Assembly: GCA_008000375.1 (NCBI GenBank)
Contig: SMOI01000272.1
Coordinates: 1-42,051, forward strand
Reading direction: 5' to 3'
Length of the DNA stretch: 42,051 nt
Source of the DNA: Poteriospumella lacustris
Taxonomy: Eukaryota; Sar; Chrysophyceae; Chromulinales; Dinobryaceae
Every line of letters begins with the position of its first letter. The stretch's first letter is position 1. The notes beneath the pieces were generated by a model that made no database searches, had not been told where the DNA came from, and worked only from the letters and a program-made list of their open reading frames with translations. The position numbers and the translations under genes were made by a program. Positions 30,286-39,951 of the stretch are shown here, piece after piece.

Positions 30286-32298
30286 TTACAGACGACGGTA
30301 GAACAGCGTGAGAGCTCCCGCATCCACGACTCGCTCGGCCGCCACGCGACGCACGTCCGCGTCGTTCGCGAGGTACCTGCAGCACAGACAGCAGCGTCAG
30401 ACCGCGGCCGTTCTCTCTGAGACAAGCGCGCGCACGTTACCATTGGTTCTCCGCGAGATGCTTGACGAAGGCCGTGCAGTGGCCGTGGAGATTGCCCGCG
30501 TGATGCACCACTCCGTAGCACTCATACAGCGAGCCCGTCTCGGTGGACAGGTCGCCGTCTGCAGAGACGCGGCGGCGGTCAGCTACGCGGTGGGGGGCTG
30601 CTGTGCGCTTGGACACTTACCGGACGAGAGGAACGGCCGCAGATCCAGCGGCTCGGTCACGGGGAAGCGAATGAGCTTCTGGTGTTTGCGGGGGCTCGAG
30701 TGCCGCCAGGCGTCGTGGTCGTCGACTGTCGCCCCAACGGACGCGGTCGCCGAGGACTTTCCGCGGCCGTTCGCGATGCCGCTGCGCTGTTCAGACGCGG
30801 GCCTTGCAGAAGCTTTGGCAGCCGGAGACAGGCTGCTGCGCCGTAGGTCATCGGTACGGTCCAAGGCGACGATGAGGTGGTCGGGGCAGCGCCAGAGTCG
30901 CGTGCACATGACGCGGCGCTCTCGGCGGCGACACGCGGTGCACTCGTCCGACGACGCGATGGGCGCTGGCTCAGAGAGCCACCGCAGACAATCTTCGAGA
31001 GAGATACCGCCCGCACTTGACACGGTGGACTGCGAGACGGAGCGCGTGGGGACGCGTAGCGTGAGGAACGAGTCGAAGAGCTCGTCCTGCACCGCGCCGC
31101 AGCCCGCGCAGGCCAGCGTCGTGCGCATCCAGCCGTGGAACGCCCTCGCGACGATCGAGTCGTTGCATCGCCCATCGACTTCCATTTGAGCGGCCGCCAG
31201 CTCTACCAGCGGTAAGTTGCTGCTGAAGGGCACACGAGCGATGGCCTGCGGCGTCTCGGCGACGTTGAGCTCCGCGTGCAGCTGCTGCAGCACTGCGATC
31301 ACGAAATTGGTCGCATCCTGTTGCTGGTAGCCACTGTATATGGGGTAGTAGCGCGAAATAACCTCCTTAAACCGGCGGACCTCGATGGAGGCGTCGGCGG
31401 AGGGCTGGCACAGCCTACGCAGCAGGCGGCTCCACGCGACGGTCACCGTCTCGCCCACGTCGCGGACAGCGAAATCGCTCGTGGGCTGCAGCGCGCCTGC
31501 GAACTCTCCATGTAGGAAGGCATCTTGCAGAGCAGAGGTCTGGAGGAGGCATTGCAATGCGGCGTTCATGAAGCACGTGTTGCCGAAGTTGCGGAGGCCG
31601 GTGACGGCGACCGCAGCTGCCAGCGGTGAGGAGACCGGCCGCTGGGCGAAGGCTCGCAGAGCTTGGTCGGAGCTCTTCCGCAGCCGAAGACCTGACAGCG
31701 AAGGTCACGTTGGTTACTGTGGGGAAGGCTACGAGACAGGCTGCTCGGCGCGGTCCTTACCGGGGTTGTCGACGGACAGTCGCACGATCTGCACGGCGCC
31801 GTTGCTCATGGTCACCTCCAGGCACGCGGCCGCAAGCACAGCATCGATTGATAGCACACTGCAGGGCAGCCATTCCTTCTCTCCAGAGGCAGTGATGTTC
31901 AGAATGAGCAAGCCGTCGCCCTCCGTCAACGCCCCCCGCCAGTTCGCTGTGTCGGTGTGCAGCGGGTGGACGACGACACTGCGACAATGCAGTTCCGCCC
32001 TATTCACGGCAATAGCTTCATCCCTCTCACCCTCTCGAAGGAGCAGAGTCACATGCTCTGAGGTCGCCTCTTGGACAAACGCCTGTCTCCATCGGTTGCG
32101 GTGCAACACGTCGTACTGTTCGCCCGACCGTATCGACTCGAAACCGAGCGAGAAGGGATCGTGGAGACTCGAATCATCTCTTTCTGGGCTGTCAGCGAGC
32201 TCTTCTCGGTTTTCTTTGATTTTCCTTTCCTCCGAGTCCTTGTTGTCCGCGGAGAAGGAGTCGCCGCCAAACAATGAGCACCACAGCCTGTACCACAT
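30286..32298 (-). CDS. Ubiquitin-specific protease (USP, C19)
   Basis: Four exons (32298-31761, 31691-30621, 30558-30441, 30376-30286), with introns of 69, 62 and 64 nt, give 605 residues. All three junctions restore the family frame. The N-terminal 200 residues are unrelated to known USP accessory domains that I can see. Catalytic Cys219 is in GLRNFGNTCFMNAALQCLL. YQQQDATNFVIAVLQQL is the QQDAxEF helix. A zinc ribbon is indicated by LACAGCGAVQ and DECTACRRRERRV. The His box is GNLHGHCTAFVKH (His563; Cys where Tyr is usual), and the terminal block WYLAND...ALTLFYRRL completes the fold. It should cleave ubiquitin or a ubiquitin-like protein from substrates. It is divergent from the SecA-like gene across a repeat-bearing 510-bp gap. 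Confidence 0.88.
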
Positions 32299-32808
32299 GC
32301 TGCTTCTTGTTCGTTGAGGAAAACCGCTAGTTCGGGGCAAACGCAACCAGACTATTAAGAGTTGTCTGAACGCGAACGTCCGTTGTCTGAACGAGACCTT
32401 GCGGGGCAGAGCATGATCGACGAGGCCATGTACAGAGCAGAATCAACTTTGGGAGAGACCCCGACGCCGCTGGGAGAGGAGAGCGAAGCAATGTACATAT
32501 CAATTGTATGGATAATACACATACTATCATTTAGTACAGCAATCAATAATGTACCAGAATACCTTATATTGGGAGAGAGGCCATCGACGTTGGACTTGGT
32601 GGAAACTTCAAGGCGCACTTTTGGGATATGGGGATAGCGTCCACTGGTGTCAACGGTCGGTAGATGCGATCTTCAAGGGGCACTTCTGGGATAAGCAGCT
32701 GGGAGAGAGATGCATGGGCGCGCCTGATGCAGAGTGCTTCCATTCCTCTCTGGCACATTCTGTTTTCCCCTTCCACGACAATCGAAGAAGACCACCGAAC
32801 TGTTTACC
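32299..32808. promoter_or_regulatory. Repeat-bearing region upstream of the SecA-like gene
   Basis: This 510-bp gap lies between divergent starts and is much lower in GC than the SecA-like gene. It contains TTGGGAGAG at 32449 and 32571, CTGGGAGAG at 32470 and 32701, and two TGGGATA motifs inside a 23-bp direct repeat. The same motifs, inverted, fill the Ubl/E1 intergenic region about 7 kb to the right. Shared transcription-factor sites or remnants of an inverted-repeat element both fit. No gene is called. Confidence 0.5.
32608..32695 (+). repeat. Pair of 23-bp imperfect direct repeats (CTTCAAGGSGCACTTYTGGGATA)
   Basis: Copies at 32608-32630 and 32673-32695 match at 21 of 23 positions, with 65 bp between their starts. 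Each ends in the TGGGATA motif. Confidence 0.75.
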
Positions 32809-35800
32809 ATGGAACATCATCGCATTCGCGTAGTTCTCGGGCATTTCTGCCCACAAGAAGACCTCGATGGCCAAGAGCCTGAAGAGCTGGCCGAGGCGGT
32901 CGAGATGATGGCGGCGCGCTTGCGAGATGACCTCCGTGAAGACCAGCTGAGGGAGCTGCCGCACGACGACCTGGAACTCTTAGAAGCCTTGATGAGACTT
33001 CCAGAGTTCGCCAGGGAAGAACTCGTTGTACCTGCACCGGAAGCGCGGCCCGTCGATGCCGCCGATGCCGATGTTCCGAGAGTGAGTGCACATCACCGAA
33101 CGAAGCTGTCGCTGGTGCCGTGTCTAATCCTGTCTGTTGCCTGTTCAGACTCGAGGCGAAGTCTTTCGAACCAAGGAGAGAGAAGCCGTGATCCAGTTCA
33201 TGAACGAGAAGTTTCCTCATCTGTTGGCCGGCGCAAACCTCAACGGACACAGCTACGGCGACCTCCTGCGACGCCTGACGGACCATCTCGACCGCCTGTC
33301 GGCAGGAAGCACGCCCATCACATTCGATAGGATGTTCGCCGAAGATCCTGGGTTCGTTGGGCAGTTCCCCAACGAGATGGAGGCGCTGAAGAGAGGATTG
33401 AGGCGACTCGTGGCGCTGGAAGGCCGCGCGGGCCTCCACGTGCAGAGGTCAGAGGAGGCGATGCCGGCGGCGGTCGAAGCCTTCTTCGGCCTCGACGTGA
33501 TCTCACCTCCGTCCGCTGGCAGCAACGAAGCGGCTCTGTACCGTCGATGCGTTGTGAGCTTGAGCGCCCGCCAGCTGGCGCACTTGGCGCAGCACTTCGA
33601 CGACTGCCACGCCGCCTTCACCTTCTACCACGACCACCGCGCCCTCTTTGAGCGTTGTCAGCCCACCGACGAGGAGATCACTCGAGACCGGCTGCCGAGA
33701 GACCTCTGCCGAACGCACAGAGACTTGTTCCGCCGCGCGGCAGACGTCTGCGTCGCGCTTGACCGGGCCCAGAACCTGCCGCCCGCCCAGCTGGCGATGT
33801 TCCACCGCCTGTGCAGCGTCCGGCGCCAGTCGTGGCAGCGCATTGTGGAGGCAGCGGGGCCGCAGGCGACTGGCATCGAGGCGGCGTACCACTTCTACCG
33901 CCAGAACGTCCGCGACCTGCCGCACCGCCTGGACGTCGCGGCCGAGGTGCTGCGCTACGCCGCCAGCTTCCAGCCGCAGACGCAGCTGGACGAGCGCCTG
34001 CTCTTCCTGATCAACGTGGCCTTCAAGGAAACCCACGGCGCCTACCTGCACGACGTGCAGGTGTTCGCTCTGGCGTGCTGCGTGGTGTTCGACCGCCTGC
34101 TGTGCAACCAGGCGACGGGGGAGGGCAAGACGCGCGTCGTTCTCGGCCTCGTGGCCTACCACGTCCTCAACTCCGGACACAGGTACGCCGACATCGTGAC
34201 CACGCACGAGTCGCTGGCCCAGCGCGACGCCCGCGACGCTCGCAACGTGCGGTTCTTCCGTCTGCTGCGGCTGACCGTCGCGTACAACCGCCCGGACGCC
34301 ATCGACGCCTTCGGCCCGAAGCCCTGCTACGAGGCGAACGTCGTCTTCGGCACGGTGAACACCTTCTGCTTCGACCTGCTGCGCACGGAGTACCTGATGA
34401 TGCAGCGGCGCCCGGCGTATCGCGGCTGGGCGCTGCTGGTGGTGGACGAGGTGGACAACATGTTCATGGACGGCCTGCCCAACTCCTGTCGCCTGTCCAA
34501 CCACTTCGTCGGCCTCAGCGACTCGCTGCTCGCCATCGCCAAGATCTACGAGCACATCCAAAGCTTCGTGACGTACGACGGCCACGACTTCTCCTACGGC
34601 GTCGGGGACACGGCGGCGAAGTGCAACGAGGACGAACTGGTCGAGGCCATCTGCAGCGACCTGAGCAGCTACCTGCAGCAGTCCGACCGCTTCTCCACCG
34701 ACCAGTCGCACGACGAGGACTTCCGCCGCGCCAACAGCCTCGACCGTGGCACGGCGGCGGCGGGGGCGGCGGCGGCGACGGTCGTGACGGAGAGCGGCCA
34801 GCAGTACAGCGCGACTGCCCACCGCGAGGCGGTGCGCGCGAACATCCCCTCGCTGCTGCTGTGCCTGTCGCCGCACACGAAGGCCTTCATGGCGCAGCAC
34901 CTGCACCGCTACGTGCGCGCGGGGCTGCTGACCTTCCAGGTGCAGCGCGACGTGGACTACCGCGTCGCGCACGGCCGCGTGGTGCTCGTGAACAAGGACA
35001 CGGGCGAGGACCTGCCGCAGTCGGTGTGGCCCGACGGCCTGACGCAGTTCTGCCAGCTGAAGGAGCGCCTCGAGCTGACGCCCGAGACGCTCGAGTCCAA
35101 CTTCATGTCGCCGCGCCACTTCTTCATGCGCTTCGAGCGCCTCTTCGGCTTCTCGGGCACGTTGGGCAGCGCCCGCCAGCGCCAGTTCCTCGAGGCCGCC
35201 TACCGCCTGCGCTGCAAGGACATTCCGCGCCACGTCGCCGCCGCCGTGGCCAACCTGCCCGTCGTGCAGTCCACCGACGCTGAGCGGTCGTGTGCGCTGG
35301 CCGCGTGTCGCGAGGCGGCGCTCGGGCGGCCGGTGCTGGTCATCGCGCCGACGATCCGCGCGGCGTCGCAGCTGCACGAGCGCGTCGCCGAGCAGCTGCG
35401 CCACCGTCCGGCGGAGCTGGCGGCGATCGACCTGCGTCTGAAGGTCCACGACGAGCGCGGTGACGAGCTGATCGCGGCGGCCGATGGCGAGGCGGCCGGC
35501 GCCGAGGACGAGGCGCTGCGCGAGGCGGGCTGCGCCGTCTACCGCTCGCGCTCGCGCGAGTCGCAGGACGCGCTGCTGCGGGCGCTGTCGCACCAGCTGC
35601 ACGGCACTCCGGAGCGATGGGCGGAGCTGGACGAGCACCTCGCGGCGCGCTGCGTCGACGACGACGGCGGCGAGACGCTCTGCGGCCGCGACGTCGTCGT
35701 CTACAGCGTCGACCGCCTCCCCGCGGCCCTCGACGACGTCGGCGGCGGCGTGGCGGCCGACGACGCGACGCCGCCGCCGCTGCGGCTCTACCGCGACGCC

Positions 35801-38800
35801 GACGGCGAGCTGCACTCGCTGTGCTGGCTGCGCCGCCTGCCGGACGCCGACGACTGCGTCCTCTGCGCGCCGACCGACTGCGCGGCGCTGGTGCGCGTCT
35901 GCGCCGTCGACGTGCCCGTCGCCGCGCTGGACGGCGGCGAGGCGCCGCTGCTCAGCGTCGGCGCCGCCTGCCGCTTCAGAGGCCGCGCCGCGACGGTCAT
36001 CGGCGTGAGCGGCGCCGCCGGCAGCGACGTGGTCGACGTGCGTCTCGACGAGCCGCTGGCGCTGGCGACGCTGCGCGCGGTGGAGCCGGCGCGTCACGGC
36101 GGCGGTGGCGGCGACGCGCTGTCGATCGCGCCGCGGACGGTGCTCGTCGCGACGAATCTGCTGGGCCGCGGCGCCGACATCCTCGTCGACGGGCAGCCGT
36201 CGGGCGGCCTGTGCGTGCTGGTGCTGGGTCTACCGAAGTCGGTGCGCGTGCTGGAGCAGGCGCTGGGCCGCGGCGGCCGCAAGGGCCTCGCCTCGACGCG
36301 CTGGCTCTTCGTGGCGCACGACGGCGACGCGGGCGAGACCGGCGACGGAGACGACGGCCCCGGCGAGCGGATCGAGCCCTTCGACGCCTTCGTCGCGCGC
36401 AGCTACGCGGCGCTGGACGCGCGCAGCTACGAGCTGATGCAGCATTGGAAGGACGCGCAGGAGGCGCAGGAGACGCTCTTCGGCGACTACTGCCGCGTGC
36501 TGCGCGCCGTCGTGCTCGATGAGACCGGCGCCGTGCGCCGCGAGTTCGCGCTGCCGGGCCCCGACGGCCCGCGCAAGCTCAACGCGCAGAACGCGGTGTT
36601 CAAGACGCTGGAGGAGCGCTGGGCCGTCTTCCTCCTGCGCCACCGCGACGCGCTCGACCGTCACACGCTCGACGCCGTCCGCGCGACCTTTCGCGACGAG
36701 GTGGAGCGGCCGCTGTTCGTCGACGATGGCAGCGGCGGCGGCATCGGCGGCGGGGCGGCCGCTGCGGCCCGTCCGAAGCGCTACGACGAGCTGCAGCGCC
36801 TCGTGCAGAACCCGGGCCTGCTCTGCCGCCTCGCGCTCACTCAGCCGCCGGAGACGCGCGCCGCGTCGTTGAGCGCGGCGCTGGAGCAGGACCCGTTCCA
36901 GGTCAGCGCGGTGACCGTGCGCCTCGTCGACGCGGTCAACGCGAACAGCGTCGGCCACATCGCCCAGCCGAAGGGCGCCATCCAGAACCACCTGACCAAC
37001 GCCATCGGCGTCGTCGAGGCGAAGATCCGCCGCGACACCGCCGCCGCCGTCTACCGCGACCACCAGATCCACGCGCGCGCGCAGCGTCTGAGCGCCATCG
37101 ACATGGGCGCGGTGGACGAGCGCGGTCAGCAGGAACAGGCCGCTGCGCAGGCCGCCACAGAGGCCGAGCAGACGACGCAGACCGCCCAGAGCACCGCCCA
37201 GAGCACCGCCCAGAGCGTCGACCCGCACGCGGCGCTCAACGAGCTGCTCAGTCGTCTGATGCGCTTCAAATCGATGCTGGACATGCTGCCCGAGGGCGAC
37301 ATCGACCTCGTCGGCGCCGAGTTCGGCCACCTCGACCTGCGCTCGGCCGCCCACCGCGTGCTCGCCGAGGACGGCTACCCCGGCCACCCCACCTTCGTCA
37401 AGCGCGAGCGGCCGAAGAAGGGGCGCAGCTGGTGGGCGATCGCCCTCGGCGCGGTGATGATCTGCGCGGGGCTCTGTCTCGGCGCGGGCTTCGGGTCGGC
37501 GCTGCTGATCGCGGGCGGCCTGCGCAGCGTCTCGATGGGCTTCGCGGCGCAGGCGGCGGGGCGCGGCATGAGCTTCAAGGACTGGGTCTCGGGCCAGAGC
37601 TCGCTGCTGATGGTGGGCGTCTCGAAGCTCATCGAGTACGGCGGCGAGCGCTTCGCCGGTCCGTTGCAGCGGCTGAAGGAGCTGAAGGACGCGCCGCTCG
37701 TGCGCGAGACGACGAAGGTGGCGCAGGGCGTGAGCCGGGTGCAGGCGGAGGCGCGGCGCCTGGAGCAGCGCACGCAGTCGATCGTGCAGCCCTTCGAGAG
37801 GGAGGCGCGTAGAGCGCGCGATCTCGTCGGCGGCCACACCGCCTCGCCGTCTCCTGCGCCCCGCGCCGCTGCTGCTGCCGCCGCCGCTGCGCCCCGACCG
37901 CCCACCGCACCCGTCACTCCCGCAGCGCCCGCAGCGCCCGCTGCGCCCGCAGCACCCGCTGCGCGGGAGATGGACCGTGTCGAGGAGTGTCTCGACGACA
38001 TTTCGCGGCGCTTCGACGAGGTGCTGCAGGCGGGCGACGTCGACGACCCCGCGGCCTTCCTCGGCCGCGCCTGCGTCGACGACGTCCGCCGCCGAGTCGC
38101 GCTGCCCGAGTTCGCGCCGCTGTGTCGCGCCGTGGCCCTCGCGATCGCCGCCGACGAATTCAACGACCGCCGTGTCGCGGCCAACGCGCCTCGCGGCCAG
38201 CGGCTGCGCACGGAGCTGCAGTGTCTGTTCCAGGGCTACCTCGACCTGGTGCCGTCGCCGCTGTGTCGCCTGCGCACGCTGTCGACGGGCCGGCGCGCGG
38301 TGCTCAACGTCGCGCGGGACACGAACGTCTTCCAGATCGTCCACCCGCAGCAGCTGCTCGCCCACTTCAACCGCAGCTGCTTCCGCAACGCCGACCCCGT
38401 CGACGGCTCCACCACCGACGCCGCGAGAAAGGTCGCCTCGTGGGTCTTCTGGGGCCTCCTGACGCCCGCTGACCGCACCCGCATCGCGCCGGAGGCCTTC
38501 CAAGCGGCGTACGTGGCGATGGCGGCCGACGGACAGCTCGAGCGCGACAACCTCACCGTGCGCGCGCTGCGATGGGGCGCGCCGACGCCCGCGACGGACG
38601 TGCAGACGACGCGCGAGGTCCTGCAGCGCCTGCGCATCGCGGAGGATGTGCTGCGGGCGGCGCAGGCGGTGGTGGCGCAGTGGTGCTACGACGTGCTGTC
38701 GGTCGCCGTGCAGGACGAGCTCGAGCGGTCGAAGGGCGCGACGCTGGCGCAGCTGCGCGACGAATGCGCCCAACGGCTGCGGGGGCTGCAGCGAACGCCC

Positions 38801-38806
38801 GCGTAG
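32809..38806 (+). CDS. SecA-like ATPase motor protein, giant, with added C-terminal regions
   Basis: Exons 32809-33081 and 33149-38806, with a 67-nt intron (GTGAGT...GTTCAG), give 1976 residues, about twice bacterial SecA. SecA motor motifs occur in order: Walker A QATGEGKTRVV (about 412-422), FGTVNTFCFDLLRTEY, Walker B VVDEVDNMFMD (D524, E525, D527), GFSGTLGS (758-765), and the second RecA-like domain with NLLGRGADILVDG, then GGLCVLVLGLPKSVRVLEQALGRGGRKG (about 1095-1140; SecA has GRGTDI and QLRGRxGRQGD). After about residue 1300 come an STAQ repeat, hydrophobic spans (WWAIALGAVMICAGLCLGAGFGSALLIAGG, about 1518-1545), an Ala-Pro tract and a helical C-terminus with no family I recognise. No plastid or mitochondrial presequence is evident. 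SecA uses ATP to push polypeptides; here the substrate is unknown. The single intron and eukaryotic neighbours argue against contamination. Confidence 0.87.
37190..37216 (+). repeat. 12-bp coding tandem repeat in the SecA-like gene
   Basis: Near-exact copies of CCGCCCAGAGCA encode a Thr-Ala-Gln-Ser repeat in a linker after the motor domain. Confidence 0.65.
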
Positions 38807-38907
38807 GGCGGTGCTCCGTGTGCGCGCACCCCGCCGCCCCGTGGCCTTTGCGGGCCTATTGCTCCACCGAGCCGCATCTACTGCACCTGCCACACTCTAT
38901 CAGACAA

Positions 38908-38965
38908 ACGTAACGTAACTACCGAGCGTAACTGCCGAACGTACGAAACTACCGAACGAACCGAA
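38908..38965. repeat. Degenerate 13-17 bp tandem repeat (AACTACCGAACGTA-like)
   Basis: Four or so diverged copies of a unit close to GTAACTACCGAAC lie 100 bp downstream of the SecA-like stop codon. Confidence 0.55.
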
Positions 38966-39140
38966 ACCGCCGGAGACAGCGACCGTGTGGGGCAGCCACT
39001 GCTGATGACCGCCTCCGCCGATGCCGCCGTGTGCAGCCGCTGAGCTTAATGCGTAGCCGCTGTTACTATCAACGATCGTCAACGGTTTGTTGGGCTTCTA
39101 AAAAGGCGCAGGGCTTCTGTTGATACGAGGTAATTAGCGA

Positions 39141-39148
39141 TATTTACA
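39141..39148 (-). promoter_or_regulatory. TGTAAATA 3' motif, ubiquitin-like gene
   Basis: Minus-strand UGUANAUA-type element 87 nt after the Ubl stop. Its presence supports the minus-strand Ubl as a real transcript. Confidence 0.45.
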
Positions 39149-39234
39149 GGCGCCGAAGTCGGATTCGCACCGAACGTCGTCGCGGCGGCGAAACGTGCGC
39201 CGCTATCCGGCCGCACATCTGAGCAGCTTAACTG

Positions 39235-39597
39235 CTACACAGAGACGCCTCCATGGACGGAGGTAGTCACAAAAATGACGGAGTTGGTGATCACGCCCTG
39301 ATCGTGCAGCGTGGTGGCGTCGTTGCGGAGCGTCCTCCCGGAGCAGACCAAGGTGCTCGCGCCGAGCTCGCTGTAGAGTGCGCTTCCAGTCATCAACGCA
39401 CTCACTGTTCTGCGTTGTCCATTGACTACAATGTCGATCGTCGACGAATCGACGGTGATGGCCACCGTTCGGTTGGGGCGGGCCATCACGCGTCCCATTT
39501 GCTGGCGAGTGGATTGCACAACAACAGTCGCCGATTGCATCGCGGGTGGTCCTGGACAGCCTAGAAGTCTTCGATTGTGGCCTGGCCAGCGATCCAT
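39235..39597 (-). CDS. Divergent ubiquitin-like protein with C-terminal Gly-Gly-Val-Ser-Val
   Basis: Open frame of 120 residues from the ATG at 39597 (CACCATGG context). An in-frame ATG at 39486 (GTGATGG) would leave an 83-residue protein that is almost only the domain. The last 77 residues align over the whole ubiquitin fold: TVAITVDSSTIDIVV for strands 1-2, RTVSALMTGSALYSELG for the helix, TLVCSGRTLRNDATTLHDQG where ubiquitin has LIFAGKQLEDGRTLSDYN, and NSVIFVTTSVHGG where ubiquitin has ESTLHLVLRLRGG. Gly-Gly is followed by VSV and the stop, as in precursors that a protease must trim before E1 activation. The SVHGG end also recalls Urm1. It is not ubiquitin, NEDD8 or SUMO. It is head to head with the E1 gene, about 350 bp apart. 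The function is inferred, not shown. Confidence 0.68.
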   Translation of the reverse strand: MDRWPGHNRRLLGCPGPPAMQSATVVVQSTRQQMGRVMARPNRTVAITVDSSTIDIVVNGQRRTVSALMTGSALYSELGASTLVCSGRTLRNDATTLHDQGVITNSVIFVTTSVHGGVSV

Positions 39598-39951
39598 GGT
39601 GTCAGTCGCGGGGTCTATCCCCGATTTCCGTGTTCCGCTCTCCCAATAACCGACGAGACCGGCGGCCACCGGCCACCGGCGGGCGGCGTCTCCCCAAGAT
39701 CGGCCCCAGATCTCCAGACACACCCACTATCTACGCTCATCGCGGTGGCTCTCCCAAAGCACCGATCTATGATCCACTATCCCAATCCACTATCCCAAAG
39801 CACATCTGATCCACTATCCCAATCCACTATCCCACTTTGGCCTCTCCCACTATCCCAATCGGGTCTCTCCCAATCGGGAGTGGGGCTGTGCCCAAACGCC
39901 TCCAGCGCCTCTCGCGGTGCCACAATTGAAACACGAGCGGACTGCACACTT
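39598..39951. promoter_or_regulatory. Shared Ubl/E1 promoter region with motif clusters
   Basis: This 354-bp gap lies between two divergent start codons. It holds CTCTCCCAA at 39638, 39749 and 39865, CTCTCCCA at 39842, and many TATCCCA motifs (inverse of TGGGATA). The segment around 39842-39873, read on the minus strand, gives TTGGGAGAGACCC, an 11-bp gap, then TGGGAGAGG. Upstream of the SecA-like gene the plus strand has the same two blocks separated by 9 bp (32449-32479). Confidence 0.55.
39771..39834. repeat. Two exact 27-bp copies of a 37-bp direct repeat unit
   Basis: A 27-bp sequence starting GATCCACTATCCCAATCCAC occurs exactly at 39771-39797 and 39808-39834, each copy preceded by AAAGCAC. 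Each copy itself contains two tandem ATCCACTATCCCA units. Confidence 0.85.

Larger units (their letters stand above)
38807..39234. other. Intergenic region between convergent SecA-like and Ubl genes
   Basis: This 428-bp stretch holds a degenerate tandem repeat (38908-38965), the Ubl 3' motif TGTAAATA (39141-39148, minus strand) and a GC-rich structured segment (39148-39249). No gene is supported. Confidence 0.5.

Noticed and set aside
32809-38806. Bacterial contamination as the source of the SecA-like gene
   Set aside because: It carries a 67-nt intron of the local type, the same GC3 bias as neighbouring eukaryotic genes, and has no bacterial operon context.
33503-38893. Minus-strand ORFs of 864 and 887 codons opposite the SecA-like gene
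   Set aside because: They are shadows created by GC3 bias. The plus frame carries all SecA motifs.
39148-39249. A true tRNA gene
   Set aside because: It lacks a proper A box and an anticodon arm of normal size, and the B box has a mismatch. It also overlaps the Ubl stop codon.
39235-39597. Urm1 as the identity of the Ubl
   Set aside because: Only the NSVIFVTTSVHGG end is Urm1-like. The GRTLRND..TLHDQG segment is ubiquitin-type, and a three-residue tail after GG is not expected for Urm1.
39771-39834. CRISPR array
   Set aside because: There are only two copies with a 10-bp gap, in a eukaryotic promoter region.
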